Below are positions 8,683 to 18,711 of a stretch of DNA of 64,000 nucleotides, piece by piece (the first letter of the stretch is position 1; each line of letters starts with the position of its first letter). Origin of the DNA: Demequina sp. B12 (GTDB taxonomy: Bacteria; Actinomycetota; Actinomycetes; Actinomycetales; Demequinaceae); the NCBI RefSeq assembly GCF_028823635.1, contig NZ_JAPEHU010000001.1:744001-808000 (forward strand), given 5' to 3'. A model generated the notes under the pieces. The model searched no databases, was not told where the DNA came from, and saw nothing but the letters and a program-made list of their open reading frames with translations. The position numbers and the translations under genes are program-made.

Positions 8683-10233
8683 ATGACGCAGCAGGCGGTG
8701 CGCAGAGCACTGATTTCCGTATACGACAAGACGGGTATCGAGGAGCTCGCGCAGGGGCTTGCCGCTGCTGGCGTGCAGATCGTCTCCACCGGTTCGACGG
8801 CTTCACGGATTGCCGATGCTGGCGTGGAGGTGACCCGGGTTGAAGAGCTGACCGGTTTCCCCGAGTGCCTCGATGGTCGTGTGAAGACGCTGCACCCGCG
8901 CGTGCATGCCGGCATCCTTGCGGACCGTCGTCTCGACGACCACCGCGCCCAGTTGACGGATCTGGGCATTGAGCCTTTCGATCTGGTGGTGGTGAACCTC
9001 TACCCGTTCACGCAGACGGTTGCCTCGGGCGCCGGCCAGGACGATGTCATTGAGCAGATCGACATTGGCGGGCCTTCCATGGTCCGTGCCGCGGCCAAGA
9101 ACCACCCCTCTGTTGCCGTGGTGGTGGACCCTGCTCGCTACACGGACGTGCTGACGGCCGTTACCGCCGGTGGTTTCACACTGGTGGAGCGGCAGGCGCT
9201 CGCCGCTGCGGCCTTCCGCCACACCGCCGACTACGACATCGCGGTCGCATCCTGGATGACGTCCGTGGTCGCTCCTGAGGAAGGTGCTGCGTTGCCGTCG
9301 TGGGTGGCTGCGTCGTTTGAGCGCGAGAACACGCTCCGCTACGGCGAGAACCCGCACCAGGCTGCGGCCGTGTACACGGATCCGTCGGTTGCGGGTGGCC
9401 TGGCCCAGGCGCGGCAGCTCCACGGCAAGGAGATGAGCTTCAACAACTACGTGGACGCCGATGCCGCCTTGCGTGCCGCGTATGACTTCAGTTCTCCTGC
9501 GGTTGCGGTGATCAAGCATGCGAACCCGTGTGGCATCGCGGTGGCGGACACGATCGCTGAGGCTCACGCGAAGGCCCACGCGACGGACCCGGTGTCCGCT
9601 TTCGGTGGTGTGATTGCCGCGAACCGTTCCATCACGGTGGAGGCCGCGGAGCAGATCAAGGACATCTTCACCGAAGTGGTGGTGGCGCCAGGCTTCGAGG
9701 ACGGCGCTGCCGAGGTGCTGCAGGCCAAGAAGAACATCCGTTTGTTGGTCGTGGAGCCGCAGCCGCAGGTTGCTGAATGGCGCCGCATCACGGGCGGGCT
9801 GTTGGTGCAGCAGGCCGATGCCGTCGACGCCCCTGGTGACCCGGCCACCACCTGGGAACTGGTCGCGGGTGAGGCCGCTGACGAAGCGACGCTGGCGGAC
9901 CTCGACTTTGCATGGCGTGCCTGCCGTGCCGTGAAGTCCAACGCGATTCTGTTGGCGAAGGACGGTGCTGCTGTGGGCATCGGCATGGGCCAGGTCAACC
10001 GTGTTGACTCGTGCGGTCTGGCGGTGTCGCGCGCTGGCGACCGGGTCGAAGGGTCCGTTGCCGCATCGGATGCGTTCTTCCCGTTCGCGGATGGACTGCA
10101 GACGCTGATCGATGCCGGGGTGAAGGCCGTGGTGTCACCTGGTGGGTCCGTACGCGACGCAGAGGTGATTGAAGCCGCGAATGCTGCAGGCATCACGCTC
10201 TATCACACGGGTACTCGGCACTTCTTCCACTAA
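8683..10233 (+). CDS. purH: Bifunctional AICAR formyltransferase / IMP cyclohydrolase
   Basis: 516 residues from the ATG at 8683, with a GGAAGGGA site; the upstream ATG at 8668 lies inside purN. The N-terminal IMP cyclohydrolase domain ([36 protein letters not shown]) is followed by the AICAR transformylase domain ([33 protein letters not shown]). The last two steps of IMP synthesis are performed in the cytoplasm. Same operon as purN; its stop overlaps the next ATG by one base (TAATG). Confidence 0.97.
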   Translation: MTQQAVRRALISVYDKTGIEELAQGLAAAGVQIVSTGSTASRIADAGVEVTRVEELTGFPECLDGRVKTLHPRVHAGILADRRLDDHRAQLTDLGIEPFDLVVVNLYPFTQTVASGAGQDDVIEQIDIGGPSMVRAAAKNHPSVAVVVDPARYTDVLTAVTAGGFTLVERQALAAAAFRHTADYDIAVASWMTSVVAPEEGAALPSWVAASFERENTLRYGENPHQAAAVYTDPSVAGGLAQARQLHGKEMSFNNYVDADAALRAAYDFSSPAVAVIKHANPCGIAVADTIAEAHAKAHATDPVSAFGGVIAANRSITVEAAEQIKDIFTEVVVAPGFEDGAAEVLQAKKNIRLLVVEPQPQVAEWRRITGGLLVQQADAVDAPGDPATTWELVAGEAADEATLADLDFAWRACRAVKSNAILLAKDGAAVGIGMGQVNRVDSCGLAVSRAGDRVEGSVAASDAFFPFADGLQTLIDAGVKAVVSPGGSVRDAEVIEAANAAGITLYHTGTRHFFH

Positions 10234-10619
10234 TGACTGCCTCGTCTGCCTCCACGCCGCCCCAGGACTCGACTGAGCCTGAGGGTGGTGTGACGGACGC
10301 CTCCGACGCCACGGTCAGCGATGAGCCGCAGTCCTTGTCGGAGTCCGATGGTGGTCCGCCCAAGATTGCTCAGACTCGACGGGCCACGGCTCTGATCGTT
10401 GTTGCGGTGATCGCTGCATGTGTGGCGGTGGGCGCGCTGTGGAATGCGCAGGCGGGCACGTTCTTGTTGGCCGGTGCCGCGTTCCTTGGCGCTGCGTTGC
10501 GGATGACGCTGCCGGCTGGGGTCGCGTTCTCCGTTCGTCGCCGGGCGGTGGATGTCGCGATCATGCTGGGGTTCGCTGCCACGCTGGCGTTCCTTGGTCT
10601 GACGACCTCGCTGGGGTAG
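10233..10619 (+). CDS. DUF3017-family small membrane protein
   Basis: 128 residues. An acidic, Ser/Asp-rich cytoplasmic head of about 48 residues is followed by three hydrophobic segments (TALIVVAVIAACVAVGALW; TFLLAGAAFLGAALRM; DVAIMLGFAATLAFLGL). DUF3017 proteins in actinobacteria usually sit near folD, purH or mdh, as here. Function unknown. Translationally coupled to purH. Confidence 0.8.
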   Translation: MTASSASTPPQDSTEPEGGVTDASDATVSDEPQSLSESDGGPPKIAQTRRATALIVVAVIAACVAVGALWNAQAGTFLLAGAAFLGAALRMTLPAGVAFSVRRRAVDVAIMLGFAATLAFLGLTTSLG

Positions 10620-10648
10620 TTTGCTGGGTCGTCCCCGCCAGCCCCGCG

Positions 10649-12742
10649 TTAGTTGTCGAACAAGAACGGGGCTTGCTGTCTTAGCTGTTGTTCCACCGCG
10701 GGGGTGAGGGAGCGCACATAGGTGGCGGTCAGGTGGTCGTCATCGCGGTACATCAGCACATTGCCTTGGATCACGGGGCACATGTCGAAGTTGGGGCAGA
10801 TGTACTCGGTGAGATCAATGGGGAGAACCCCGTCTGGCACCGCGGGGTCTGTGAGCAGTGGGTTTTCTGCTGCGAGCACGTCCGCGGCACGCACAGAGCA
10901 CGGATCATCAGTGGACCCTTCTGTGACGTCATGGGTGCCTACGCAGGTGGGGACGTCTTCCACGAAACGCGGCACGTCGCGGAACGCGATGACAGGAACG
11001 CCCGCGTCCAACACTGTCTCCCACAGCGTTATTTGGGATGGCCACACGGACTCCAGCGGGCTTGCGGGTTGAGTTTCTGTTCCCACAGTGATGAGGGCGT
11101 CGGGTTCGCGGTCAAGGATCGCGGCTGGAGCGGACTCGTTCCAGGTGCGGCACGTGCTGCTGCCGCTGAAGTTAGTGCCCGGGTCCTGCAGCCTGCAGCC
11201 GTCTTTCTCGATGACGATGAGTTCCCAGTCGTTCGCATCCGCAATGATGTCCACCGCCGTGTACCACTGTTGGATGTGGGAACCGCCGGAGATCACCACT
11301 AGGCGGGAGGGCTCCTCTGGGGCGTTCATGTCCTCGCAGTGGAGGACTTCCTCCATGCCGGGATAGTCCTGCCAATTCTGTAGGCATCCGCGTTCGTAGA
11401 TGCCTGGAGGCAGGTCGAAGTAGGCATCCTCGACGGAAGGTCGGAATGGCGCGGTATACGCCTCCAGGTCCAGTTCCGGATTGTTGAGGACGGCAGCACC
11501 AGGGAGGCTGGTGGACGGTTTGACCAGTGCGTCGAGTTGCGCTTGGCGTTCCCGTTCCAGGCTGTCGGCTTTGGCGGCCGAGGGCACTGCGACTGCGGCC
11601 ACCGCCAGCGCCAACACCAAAAGGGTCGTGACCGTTCTGCGACTGGGGGCGCGCAGCCACCGTGTCGCGGCATCGGCCACGGTGCGGGTGAGCACCGCGA
11701 GTCCGTAGGCCACGCCCACCACCACTATGGCGCCCACAAGGTCGATGTCGCTCTGTCCCTGCCAGGTGAGGTAGGCGATGAGGAGCGGCCAGTGCCACAG
11801 GTACAGCCCGTAGGAGTTGTCGGCGAGCGTCCGGAGCGGGCGGGCGGCGAGCGCGCGGCCAAGCGACCAGCGGGAGTCGTCCAACGCGGAGATCAGGATC
11901 AGTGCGGTCGCAGTCACCGGCACCAGGGTGAGCGCGCCCGGAAAGTGCACGCCTCCATCGATGAAGAACCCAGAGGTCACGATCACGGTGACGCCCACCC
12001 AAGATGCCGTTGTCGCGAGTGGGCCGCGAAGGTGCCACCGCATCGGCAGGAGTGCCAAGAGGACACCCACGCCAAACTCCCACAGGCGTGCGCCCATCGA
12101 GAAGTACGCCTGGGTTTGGTCGACCTGGACCGCGTACAGCGCGTATCCAAAGGAGAGGGCCGATGCCGTGGCGACGAGAGCGACGACCACGATCTGACGT
12201 ATGCGGGCCGTTGTGCGGCGGGCGAACCACACCACGAGCGCTAGCGCCACGGGCCATAGCAGGAAGAACTGTCCCTGCAGCGACAGCGACCAGAAGTGTT
12301 GCAGCGGGCTGGTGTCGACTGATGCCGCGTCGTAGCCGGCTTGGGTCCGGGCAAGCTCGATGTTCTCGAGGTACAGCGCAGATGCGGCGACCTCGCGGAA
12401 GATTGACTGGGTGTGGGGAGCGGCAAAGACCCACGGAGTCGCGACGGCAACCACGGCGAGCGTGAGGAGTGCCGGGGGAGCGAGGCGAGCGAAGGTCCGA
12501 GCCCACCGCCGAGCCACCTGCCGCGCCGGATGATCGAGCGGAGTGCGGCGCATCGAACGAGTGATGAGGAAAGCGGAGATGACGAGGAAGACGTCGACGC
12601 CACCAGAGACCCTGCCGTTGCCGAACAGGTGATAGACAACCACCAGTGCAAGTGCGAGCCCACGCACGCCATGGATGGCAGGCAGGAACGTGCGATCAGC
12701 GACGGGAAGCCACGTGGCTGTTCCCTGTGCTGTGGCGGTCAT
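10649..12742 (-). CDS. Acyltransferase-3 / SGNH-hydrolase fusion (OafA-type O-acyltransferase)
   Basis: 697 residues. The N-terminal 380 form an acyltransferase-3 membrane domain of about ten helices, with the HGVRGLALALVVVYH signature (His38), GGVDVFLVISAFLIT and the SLSLQGQFFLLWP block. After a linker comes a periplasmic SGNH-like domain with GGSH (Ser nucleophile region) and a C-terminal DDDHLT (catalytic Asp-x-x-His type). Such proteins move acyl groups onto surface polysaccharides or peptidoglycan. Transcribed alone, convergent with DUF3017. Confidence 0.9.
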   Translation of the reverse strand: MTATAQGTATWLPVADRTFLPAIHGVRGLALALVVVYHLFGNGRVSGGVDVFLVISAFLITRSMRRTPLDHPARQVARRWARTFARLAPPALLTLAVVAVATPWVFAAPHTQSIFREVAASALYLENIELARTQAGYDAASVDTSPLQHFWSLSLQGQFFLLWPVALALVVWFARRTTARIRQIVVVALVATASALSFGYALYAVQVDQTQAYFSMGARLWEFGVGVLLALLPMRWHLRGPLATTASWVGVTVIVTSGFFIDGGVHFPGALTLVPVTATALILISALDDSRWSLGRALAARPLRTLADNSYGLYLWHWPLLIAYLTWQGQSDIDLVGAIVVVGVAYGLAVLTRTVADAATRWLRAPSRRTVTTLLVLALAVAAVAVPSAAKADSLERERQAQLDALVKPSTSLPGAAVLNNPELDLEAYTAPFRPSVEDAYFDLPPGIYERGCLQNWQDYPGMEEVLHCEDMNAPEEPSRLVVISGGSHIQQWYTAVDIIADANDWELIVIEKDGCRLQDPGTNFSGSSTCRTWNESAPAAILDREPDALITVGTETQPASPLESVWPSQITLWETVLDAGVPVIAFRDVPRFVEDVPTCVGTHDVTEGSTDDPCSVRAADVLAAENPLLTDPAVPDGVLPIDLTEYICPNFDMCPVIQGNVLMYRDDDHLTATYVRSLTPAVEQQLRQQAPFLFDN

Positions 12743-12848
12743 GCGATGAGGCCCCCTCGCATTCGAAGGCGATGTGGTGCTTTTCTACCGTCGCTCGTGA
12801 ACCTGGCGTCAGCGGGATGCTAGCAGCGCATTCGGGTCCTGCCTAGAC

Positions 12849-12901
12849 CCTTGGGAAGAAAGAAAATGGTCCCGCACAGTGATCACTGTGCGGGACCATT
12901 T
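12849..12901 (-). terminator. Rho-independent terminator of the aquaporin gene
   Basis: A perfect 38-base palindrome at 12864-12901 (arms AAATGGTCCCGCACAGTGA and complement). On the minus strand it is followed by a T-rich tail (TTTTCTTTCTTCC). It lies 15 bases past the aquaporin stop. Confidence 0.92.
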
Positions 12902-12916
12902 CTCCAGGCTGAGTGG

Positions 12917-13786
12917 CTAGCCCTCCGTGACGATGACCGTCTCTTCGATCCGTTCCACTGCGATCAGATCCTCGGTGGGTCCGAGCACGCGGTACAGCAG
13001 GCCAGCGATCGCAGCACCCACGAGTGGTGCGAGCCAGAACAGCCACACCTGCTGCAAAGCCCAGATGTCAGACCAGACGGCGATGCCGGTGGCACGTGCT
13101 GGGTTCAGTGCACCGTTGGTGAAGGGAACGGCGACCAGCACCAGGAAGCCCACCGTGAGGCCAATCGCGAACGGTGCAGCAACCGCGCCATCCTTGGCGA
13201 ACACTGAGGTCACGGCCAGCACCACACCCACAAGCAGGGCCGCAATGATGACCTCGATGATGAGGCCGGCGCCCCAGCCAAAGCCGACAGGGGAGTGGTC
13301 GCCGTACCCATTTGCTCCAGCGGACACGAAGGTGCGGGTCGCTTCCGCACTGGTGTTGACAGGATGGGAATCTGCGGTGACAAAGAGGATCATCCCGGCG
13401 ACGGTGGCGCCGAGTAGCTGGGCGATCCAGTACGGGGCCACATCACGACCAGGGAACCGGCCGGCAACCCACAAGCCGAACGTCACAGCGGGGTTGAGGT
13501 GCGCGCCGGAGATGCCACCGAAGATGAGCGCGGCGATGATCACGCCCAGCGCGAACCCAAACGCCACCGCAAGGGTGCCAGCGCCAATCGCGCCCGCGTA
13601 GAGAGCAGTTCCTACGCCCATGAACACCAGGATGAATGTCCCGGCCGCCTCTGACAGCATGGTTGCCAAGAGACTGGGACCGCTCGGGTCGTCTACCCAG
13701 TCGTCGCCGTCGATTTCTTCCACGATCAGCGTTTCCGTAACCTCGACCTCAGGTGCCGATTCAGGGGACTTGTCTGCCTCTGTCAT
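12917..13786 (-). CDS. aqpZ: Aquaporin (MIP family)
   Basis: 289 residues. Six membrane helices and both channel signatures are present: SGAHLNPAVTFG (NPA at 98-100) and NGALNPARATG. An unusual acidic N-terminal extension of about 38 residues (EVEVTETLIVEEIDGDDW) and an acidic C-terminal tail are present. The ATG at 13786 (MTEADKSPES) is preferred to the longer frame, whose first 89 codons have no coding character and would overlap the icd promoter. Water or small neutral solutes are likely substrates. It ends at a strong terminator. Confidence 0.9.
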   Translation of the reverse strand: MTEADKSPESAPEVEVTETLIVEEIDGDDWVDDPSGPSLLATMLSEAAGTFILVFMGVGTALYAGAIGAGTLAVAFGFALGVIIAALIFGGISGAHLNPAVTFGLWVAGRFPGRDVAPYWIAQLLGATVAGMILFVTADSHPVNTSAEATRTFVSAGANGYGDHSPVGFGWGAGLIIEVIIAALLVGVVLAVTSVFAKDGAVAAPFAIGLTVGFLVLVAVPFTNGALNPARATGIAVWSDIWALQQVWLFWLAPLVGAAIAGLLYRVLGPTEDLIAVERIEETVIVTEG

Positions 13787-13973
13787 CGTCCAAGCCTTTC
13801 CGTATGCGTCAGGGCACCTCATCAGTGCCTTCGTTGCATCGTGGCACGTCGGATGACTCCACGCTCGATGGCGCGGCGGTTGACAGCCGTTCCAGGTACC
13901 GCGAAAGCGGGAGAGTGGACTAGCCTGGGTCCGACGTAATTGGTCCCTACCCCCACGTGACGAGGCACTCTCA

Positions 13974-15191
13974 ATGGCGAAGATTAAGGTCGAAGGCAAG
14001 GTCGTCGAGCTCGACGGCGACGAGATGACGCGAATCATCTGGCAGTTCATCAAGGACCGCCTGATTCACCCCTACTTGGACGTTGACCTCGAGTACTACG
14101 ACCTCGGTATCGAGTCCCGTGACGCGACCAATGACCAGATCACCATCGACGCCGCGAACGCCATCAAGAAGCACAACGTGGGCGTGAAGTGCGCCACCAT
14201 TACGCCGGATGAGGCACGCGTTGAGGAGTTTGGCCTCAAGAAGATGTGGGTCAGCCCTAACGGCACCATCCGCAACATCCTCGGTGGCGTGGTGTTCCGT
14301 GAGCCGATCATCATCTCGAACATTCCCCGCCTGGTGCCCGGCTGGACCAAGCCGATCATCATCGGCCGCCACGCCCACGGTGACCAGTACAAGTCGACCA
14401 ACTTCAAGGTGCCCGGCCCCGGCACTGTGACTATCACGTACACCCCGCAGGATGGCTCCGCTCCGGTCGAGCACGAGGTTGTGCAGATGCCCGAAGACGG
14501 CGGCGTCGTCATGGGCATGTACAACTTCAACAAGTCCATCGAGGACTTCGCCCGCGCCTCGTTCTCGTACGGTCTGCTGCGCAACTACCCCGTCTACATG
14601 TCCACCAAGAACACCATCCTTAAGCAGTACGACGGTGCGTTCAAGGACATCTTCCAGGACGTGTTTGACCGCGAGTTCAAGGCCGAGTTCGAGGCGAAGG
14701 GCCTCACCTACGAGCACCGCCTCATCGACGACATGGTGGCCGCCGCCATGAAGTGGGAAGGCGGCTACGTGTGGGCCTGCAAGAACTATGACGGCGACGT
14801 CCAGTCCGACACCGTCGCGCAGGGCTTCGGCTCGCTGGGCCTCATGACCTCCGTGCTGATGAGCCCCGACGGCAAGACCGTCGAGGCCGAGGCCGCTCAC
14901 GGCACCGTGACCCGTCACTACCGTCAGCACCAGCAGGGCAAGCCCACCTCCACCAACCCGATCGCCTCGATCTTCGCGTGGACCGGTGGACTGAAGCACC
15001 GCGGCAAGCTGGACAACACCCCTGAGGTCACCGGCTTCGCCCACACCCTTGAGGACGTCATCGTCAAGTCGGTGGAGTCCGGCAAGATGACCAAGGACCT
15101 CGCACTGTTGGTGGGACCCGACCAGGAATGGCAGACCACTGAAGACTTCCTCGCCACGTTGGACGAGAACCTCTCGGCCCGACTGGCCTAA
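13974..15191 (+). CDS. icd: NADP-dependent isocitrate dehydrogenase (eukaryote-type homodimer)
   Basis: 405 residues. It belongs to the short homodimeric class: [13 protein letters not shown] at the start, [12 protein letters not shown] phosphate/substrate loop, [12 protein letters not shown] and [11 protein letters not shown]. It converts isocitrate to 2-oxoglutarate, making NADPH. A candidate -10 TAGCCT lies at 13921-13926, giving a leader of about 40 bases. A strong terminator begins 5 bases after the stop, so it is a single-gene transcript. Confidence 0.96.
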   Translation: MAKIKVEGKVVELDGDEMTRIIWQFIKDRLIHPYLDVDLEYYDLGIESRDATNDQITIDAANAIKKHNVGVKCATITPDEARVEEFGLKKMWVSPNGTIRNILGGVVFREPIIISNIPRLVPGWTKPIIIGRHAHGDQYKSTNFKVPGPGTVTITYTPQDGSAPVEHEVVQMPEDGGVVMGMYNFNKSIEDFARASFSYGLLRNYPVYMSTKNTILKQYDGAFKDIFQDVFDREFKAEFEAKGLTYEHRLIDDMVAAAMKWEGGYVWACKNYDGDVQSDTVAQGFGSLGLMTSVLMSPDGKTVEAEAAHGTVTRHYRQHQQGKPTSTNPIASIFAWTGGLKHRGKLDNTPEVTGFAHTLEDVIVKSVESGKMTKDLALLVGPDQEWQTTEDFLATLDENLSARLA

Positions 15192-16289
<1,098 letters not shown>

Positions 16290-16300
16290 GCCACGTCACA

Positions 16301-16350
16301 CGCGCAACGAGGGTCCGGAGTCACAGACTCCGGGCCCTCGTGTTGTGCGC
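16301..16350. terminator. Hairpin between convergent mdh and FG-GAP gene
   Basis: A long stem built from ACGAGGG and CCGGAGTC arms around an ACA loop (16307-16341), extended by GCGCAAC/GTTGTGCGC. It sits 12 bases past the mdh stop and 15 bases before the end of the minus-strand gene. No clear T-run, so the terminator call is moderate; it could act in both directions. Confidence 0.6.
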
Positions 16351-16364
16351 TGGTACAACTGCGC

Positions 16365-17906
16365 TTACGGCAGGAACTCCATGTTGCCCCAGCCGTGGCC
16401 GAACTTCATGCTGGTGCCGAATCCACCGCTACCGTTGCCGGTGTAGAGGTAGAGATCGCCCTTCGCGTCCGTCGCGAGTACATCGACGTGGCCGTCGTTG
16501 TTCCAGTCGCCACCGCTGAAGATATTGGTGAACGCACCCCAGTTGGTGCCCACCCGTACAGGGTCTTGGGTGGAGCCGTCGGGCTCGGCACTGATCATGT
16601 AGAGATGCCCGTCGGCGCTGTTGCGGCCCAACATGTCCGCAAAGCCGTCGTCGTTCCAATCGCCCGCGAAAAACAGGAGGTCGTAGTCCGGAAGGTCGAG
16701 CGAGACCCGTGGGAGCCAGCCGCCGCCAACTGTCTTGGGATAGTAGTAATAGTCTCCCGAAGAACGGTGGCGGGTCACGATTCCACTGAGGCGTTGGCCT
16801 CCCCATTGCGACACGCCTACCAGTTGGTCGTATCCGCTCCAGCCCTGCCCGATGGTGCCGGACGCGCTGAACCCGCCGTTGCCGTTCGCGGTGTAGAGGT
16901 AGAGCAGGCCGTTGGTGTGGATCGAGACGATCTGTGGCATAGCCGTGCCATTGAAGTTGTACGCGGTTGACATGAGGCGCATGCCGTTCCAGCCGTGGCC
17001 AATTTGCTTGCCGGTTAGGCCAGAGCCGTCGGCGCGTCCGAAGTAGGCGTAGAGCCTTCCGTTGGAGTGCCGGGCGAGCATGTCGGAGTATCCGTCCGTG
17101 TTCCAGTCGCGTTGGACCAGACTGACGGGAGGGATGTTGGCGGTGGAGCCGAACCAGTCGGTGAAGATGCGCCAGAAGTTGCGGTTACCGTAAGACGAAC
17201 ATGAGTCGCCACTGCCGTACAGGTTGTTGAGGGCGGCGTTGTTGGGCTGGTACGGGGTGTAGTTGTACAACCCCGCGGTGGCTTGGTTGCGAATGTAGAC
17301 AGCCGACGAGCCACACGAGGCCGAGGGGTGGTACAGCACTTGTTGAGTGCGTCCTGCCTGATGTGCATAGTTGCCCGGGTAGTCGCGGTACCGCTGGTAT
17401 TGCTTGGCGGCAAGGTAGACCTGATTCTGGAAGCCGTAGTACTCGGTGTCGCACGGCGCAGTGTCGGGGCATCCGTAACCAGTGGCGATCTGGTAAGCGC
17501 GGCTGGTGGGTCGGGTCCGTCCCACCAGCGACTGTTCTTTTTCCAGGAGGACCAGCAGCACCTGCGGGTTGATGTCGCAGGCTTGCGCCACTTTGTAGAT
17601 GATGGCGGCGGAGGTCTCGTTCGACTTACCCGCGTACGAGCTGCACTGTGAGTTCGCGCTGATGGAGCGCGTGGTCATGGTGTAGTCCTTGAGACACGGC
17701 TCCTCGCCCGCGACACAGTTGCTTCCTTTGGAGTTCAGAAAGGACTGAATCTGCGAGGTCGACATTGCTGCCGCGTCGTAGAAGGTGGCGTCGGAGATGA
17801 TGTAGCCGGGGTCGAAGTCACTGCCATTGGCTGCCTGGGCGGCGGGCGTGAAGATCGCGATGACGGCCGCTGCAATGGTGAGGGAGCCCAGGAAGCGTCG
17901 CATCAC
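16365..17906 (-). CDS. Secreted FG-GAP (VCBS) repeat protein with lysozyme-like N-terminal domain
   Basis: 513 residues from the GTG at 17906 (AGGAG 7 bases upstream). Signal peptide 1-25 ends at AAQA. Residues 30-250 form a Cys-rich domain containing VLLVLLEKEQSLVGR, reminiscent of the catalytic-Glu helix of lytic transglycosylases (Glu124). The rest is FG-GAP propeller blades with calcium-type loops DWNTDGYSD, DWNDDGFAD and DWNNDGHVD. It is exported and probably binds or trims cell wall or carbohydrate (inference). It is coupled to the upstream lipoprotein gene by a 4-base overlap. Confidence 0.8.
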   Translation of the reverse strand: MMRRFLGSLTIAAAVIAIFTPAAQAANGSDFDPGYIISDATFYDAAAMSTSQIQSFLNSKGSNCVAGEEPCLKDYTMTTRSISANSQCSSYAGKSNETSAAIIYKVAQACDINPQVLLVLLEKEQSLVGRTRPTSRAYQIATGYGCPDTAPCDTEYYGFQNQVYLAAKQYQRYRDYPGNYAHQAGRTQQVLYHPSASCGSSAVYIRNQATAGLYNYTPYQPNNAALNNLYGSGDSCSSYGNRNFWRIFTDWFGSTANIPPVSLVQRDWNTDGYSDMLARHSNGRLYAYFGRADGSGLTGKQIGHGWNGMRLMSTAYNFNGTAMPQIVSIHTNGLLYLYTANGNGGFSASGTIGQGWSGYDQLVGVSQWGGQRLSGIVTRHRSSGDYYYYPKTVGGGWLPRVSLDLPDYDLLFFAGDWNDDGFADMLGRNSADGHLYMISAEPDGSTQDPVRVGTNWGAFTNIFSGGDWNNDGHVDVLATDAKGDLYLYTGNGSGGFGTSMKFGHGWGNMEFLP

Positions 17907-18493
17907 GAGTTGTCTCCTGCGCGTGCGGGGTCGCTCTGGATGGAGAGTTCATGTGACTCGTAGCGCACGGTGACGGTGGTCTCGGTGTCCGCGTTGGGTA
18001 CGGATAGCGGTGCGCAGAGCGTCGACTGTGCGTCGGGGATTGCGTCGGTGGTGTGGGTGCGTGAGGTCCCGCTGGACACAACGGTGAAGACGCAACGGCC
18101 GCCCTCTTCGACCACGACCGGGATGACGGCATTCGCGGTCAGGGTCCCGGCTTCGATGCCCACATAGGTGAGCACGGGTTCGATGCTGCTGACCGGCACA
18201 TCGGGTTCGAGCGATGCTTCGGGCAGCGCGGACGGTGATGTCGTGGGGGATGTGGTGGTGTCTGGACTTGCCGTGGGGGAAGGGGAGGGGGAGACGTGTG
18301 CGGTCGCAGAGGCTTCCGGGGAAGCCGTGGGCGAAGGCGACGCTGACGCGGTTGCCATGGCCGTGGGATCAGCGGACGGAGCGAGTCCGGCGGCGACTGC
18401 TGGGGCCGCGCATCCTGCAAGGCTGGCGACCGCGACGGTGGCGGCGAGCGCGACCGCAAGGTCGCGTGGTGAGTGGCTGCGGTGGGGGCGCAT
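17903..18493 (-). CDS. Lipoprotein with Ser/Pro/Thr spacer
   Basis: 196 residues. Type II signal peptide with lipobox LAGC (Cys28), then a low-complexity Ser/Pro/Ala/Thr stalk (about 40-95) and a globular C-terminal domain of about 100 residues with two Cys. GGAG precedes the ATG. Translationally coupled to the FG-GAP protein, so the two probably act together at the cell surface. No family recognised. Confidence 0.75.
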   Translation of the reverse strand: MRPHRSHSPRDLAVALAATVAVASLAGCAAPAVAAGLAPSADPTAMATASASPSPTASPEASATAHVSPSPSPTASPDTTTSPTTSPSALPEASLEPDVPVSSIEPVLTYVGIEAGTLTANAVIPVVVEEGGRCVFTVVSSGTSRTHTTDAIPDAQSTLCAPLSVPNADTETTVTVRYESHELSIQSDPARAGDNS

Positions 18494-18515
18494 CGGAACT
18501 CCGTGACGTATGTGA

Positions 18516-18531
18516 ACAGTGTGAACACTGT
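18516..18531. promoter_or_regulatory. Inverted repeat upstream of the lipoprotein operon
   Basis: ACAGTG-TGAA-CACTGT, which also contains a tandem GTGAACA direct repeat. It lies 23 bases before the lipoprotein start on the minus strand, where an operator or promoter would be expected. The factor is unknown. Confidence 0.35.
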
Positions 18532-18687
18532 AAGTGAGGGGAACCGTCTCGTTGACTGCGTTGGGTCGGCGTGGCGGGTGTTGTCAATCGATGCTCGACG
18601 TACATGCCTCGCTGCCACCTCTGTGCGATTCATCACGGGACGGTAACAGTTGCGCTCAAATCGATTCGAGGGACTTGCAAGATTTTC

Positions 18688-18706
18688 GTTAGTAACCTTT
18701 ACTAAC
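18688..18706. promoter_or_regulatory. Operator of the ROK regulator
   Basis: Perfect inverted repeat GTTAGTAA-CCT-TTACTAAC, ending 5 bases before the regulator ATG. A TTGCAA -35-like box is at 18675-18680. It resembles the A/T-rich palindromes bound by ROK-family repressors. The position implies autorepression by blocking the promoter. No second copy was found in the window. Confidence 0.65.
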
Positions 18707-18711
18707 TAACT

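Noticed and set aside
13787-14053. Upstream extension of the aquaporin frame (89 codons)
   Set aside because: No coding character, no ribosome site, and it would cover the icd promoter and start. The ATG at 13786 is sufficient.
18230-18370. Repetitive Ser/Pro/Thr codon tracts, also at 56395-56480
   Set aside because: Low-complexity protein linkers within real genes, not DNA repeats or CRISPR.
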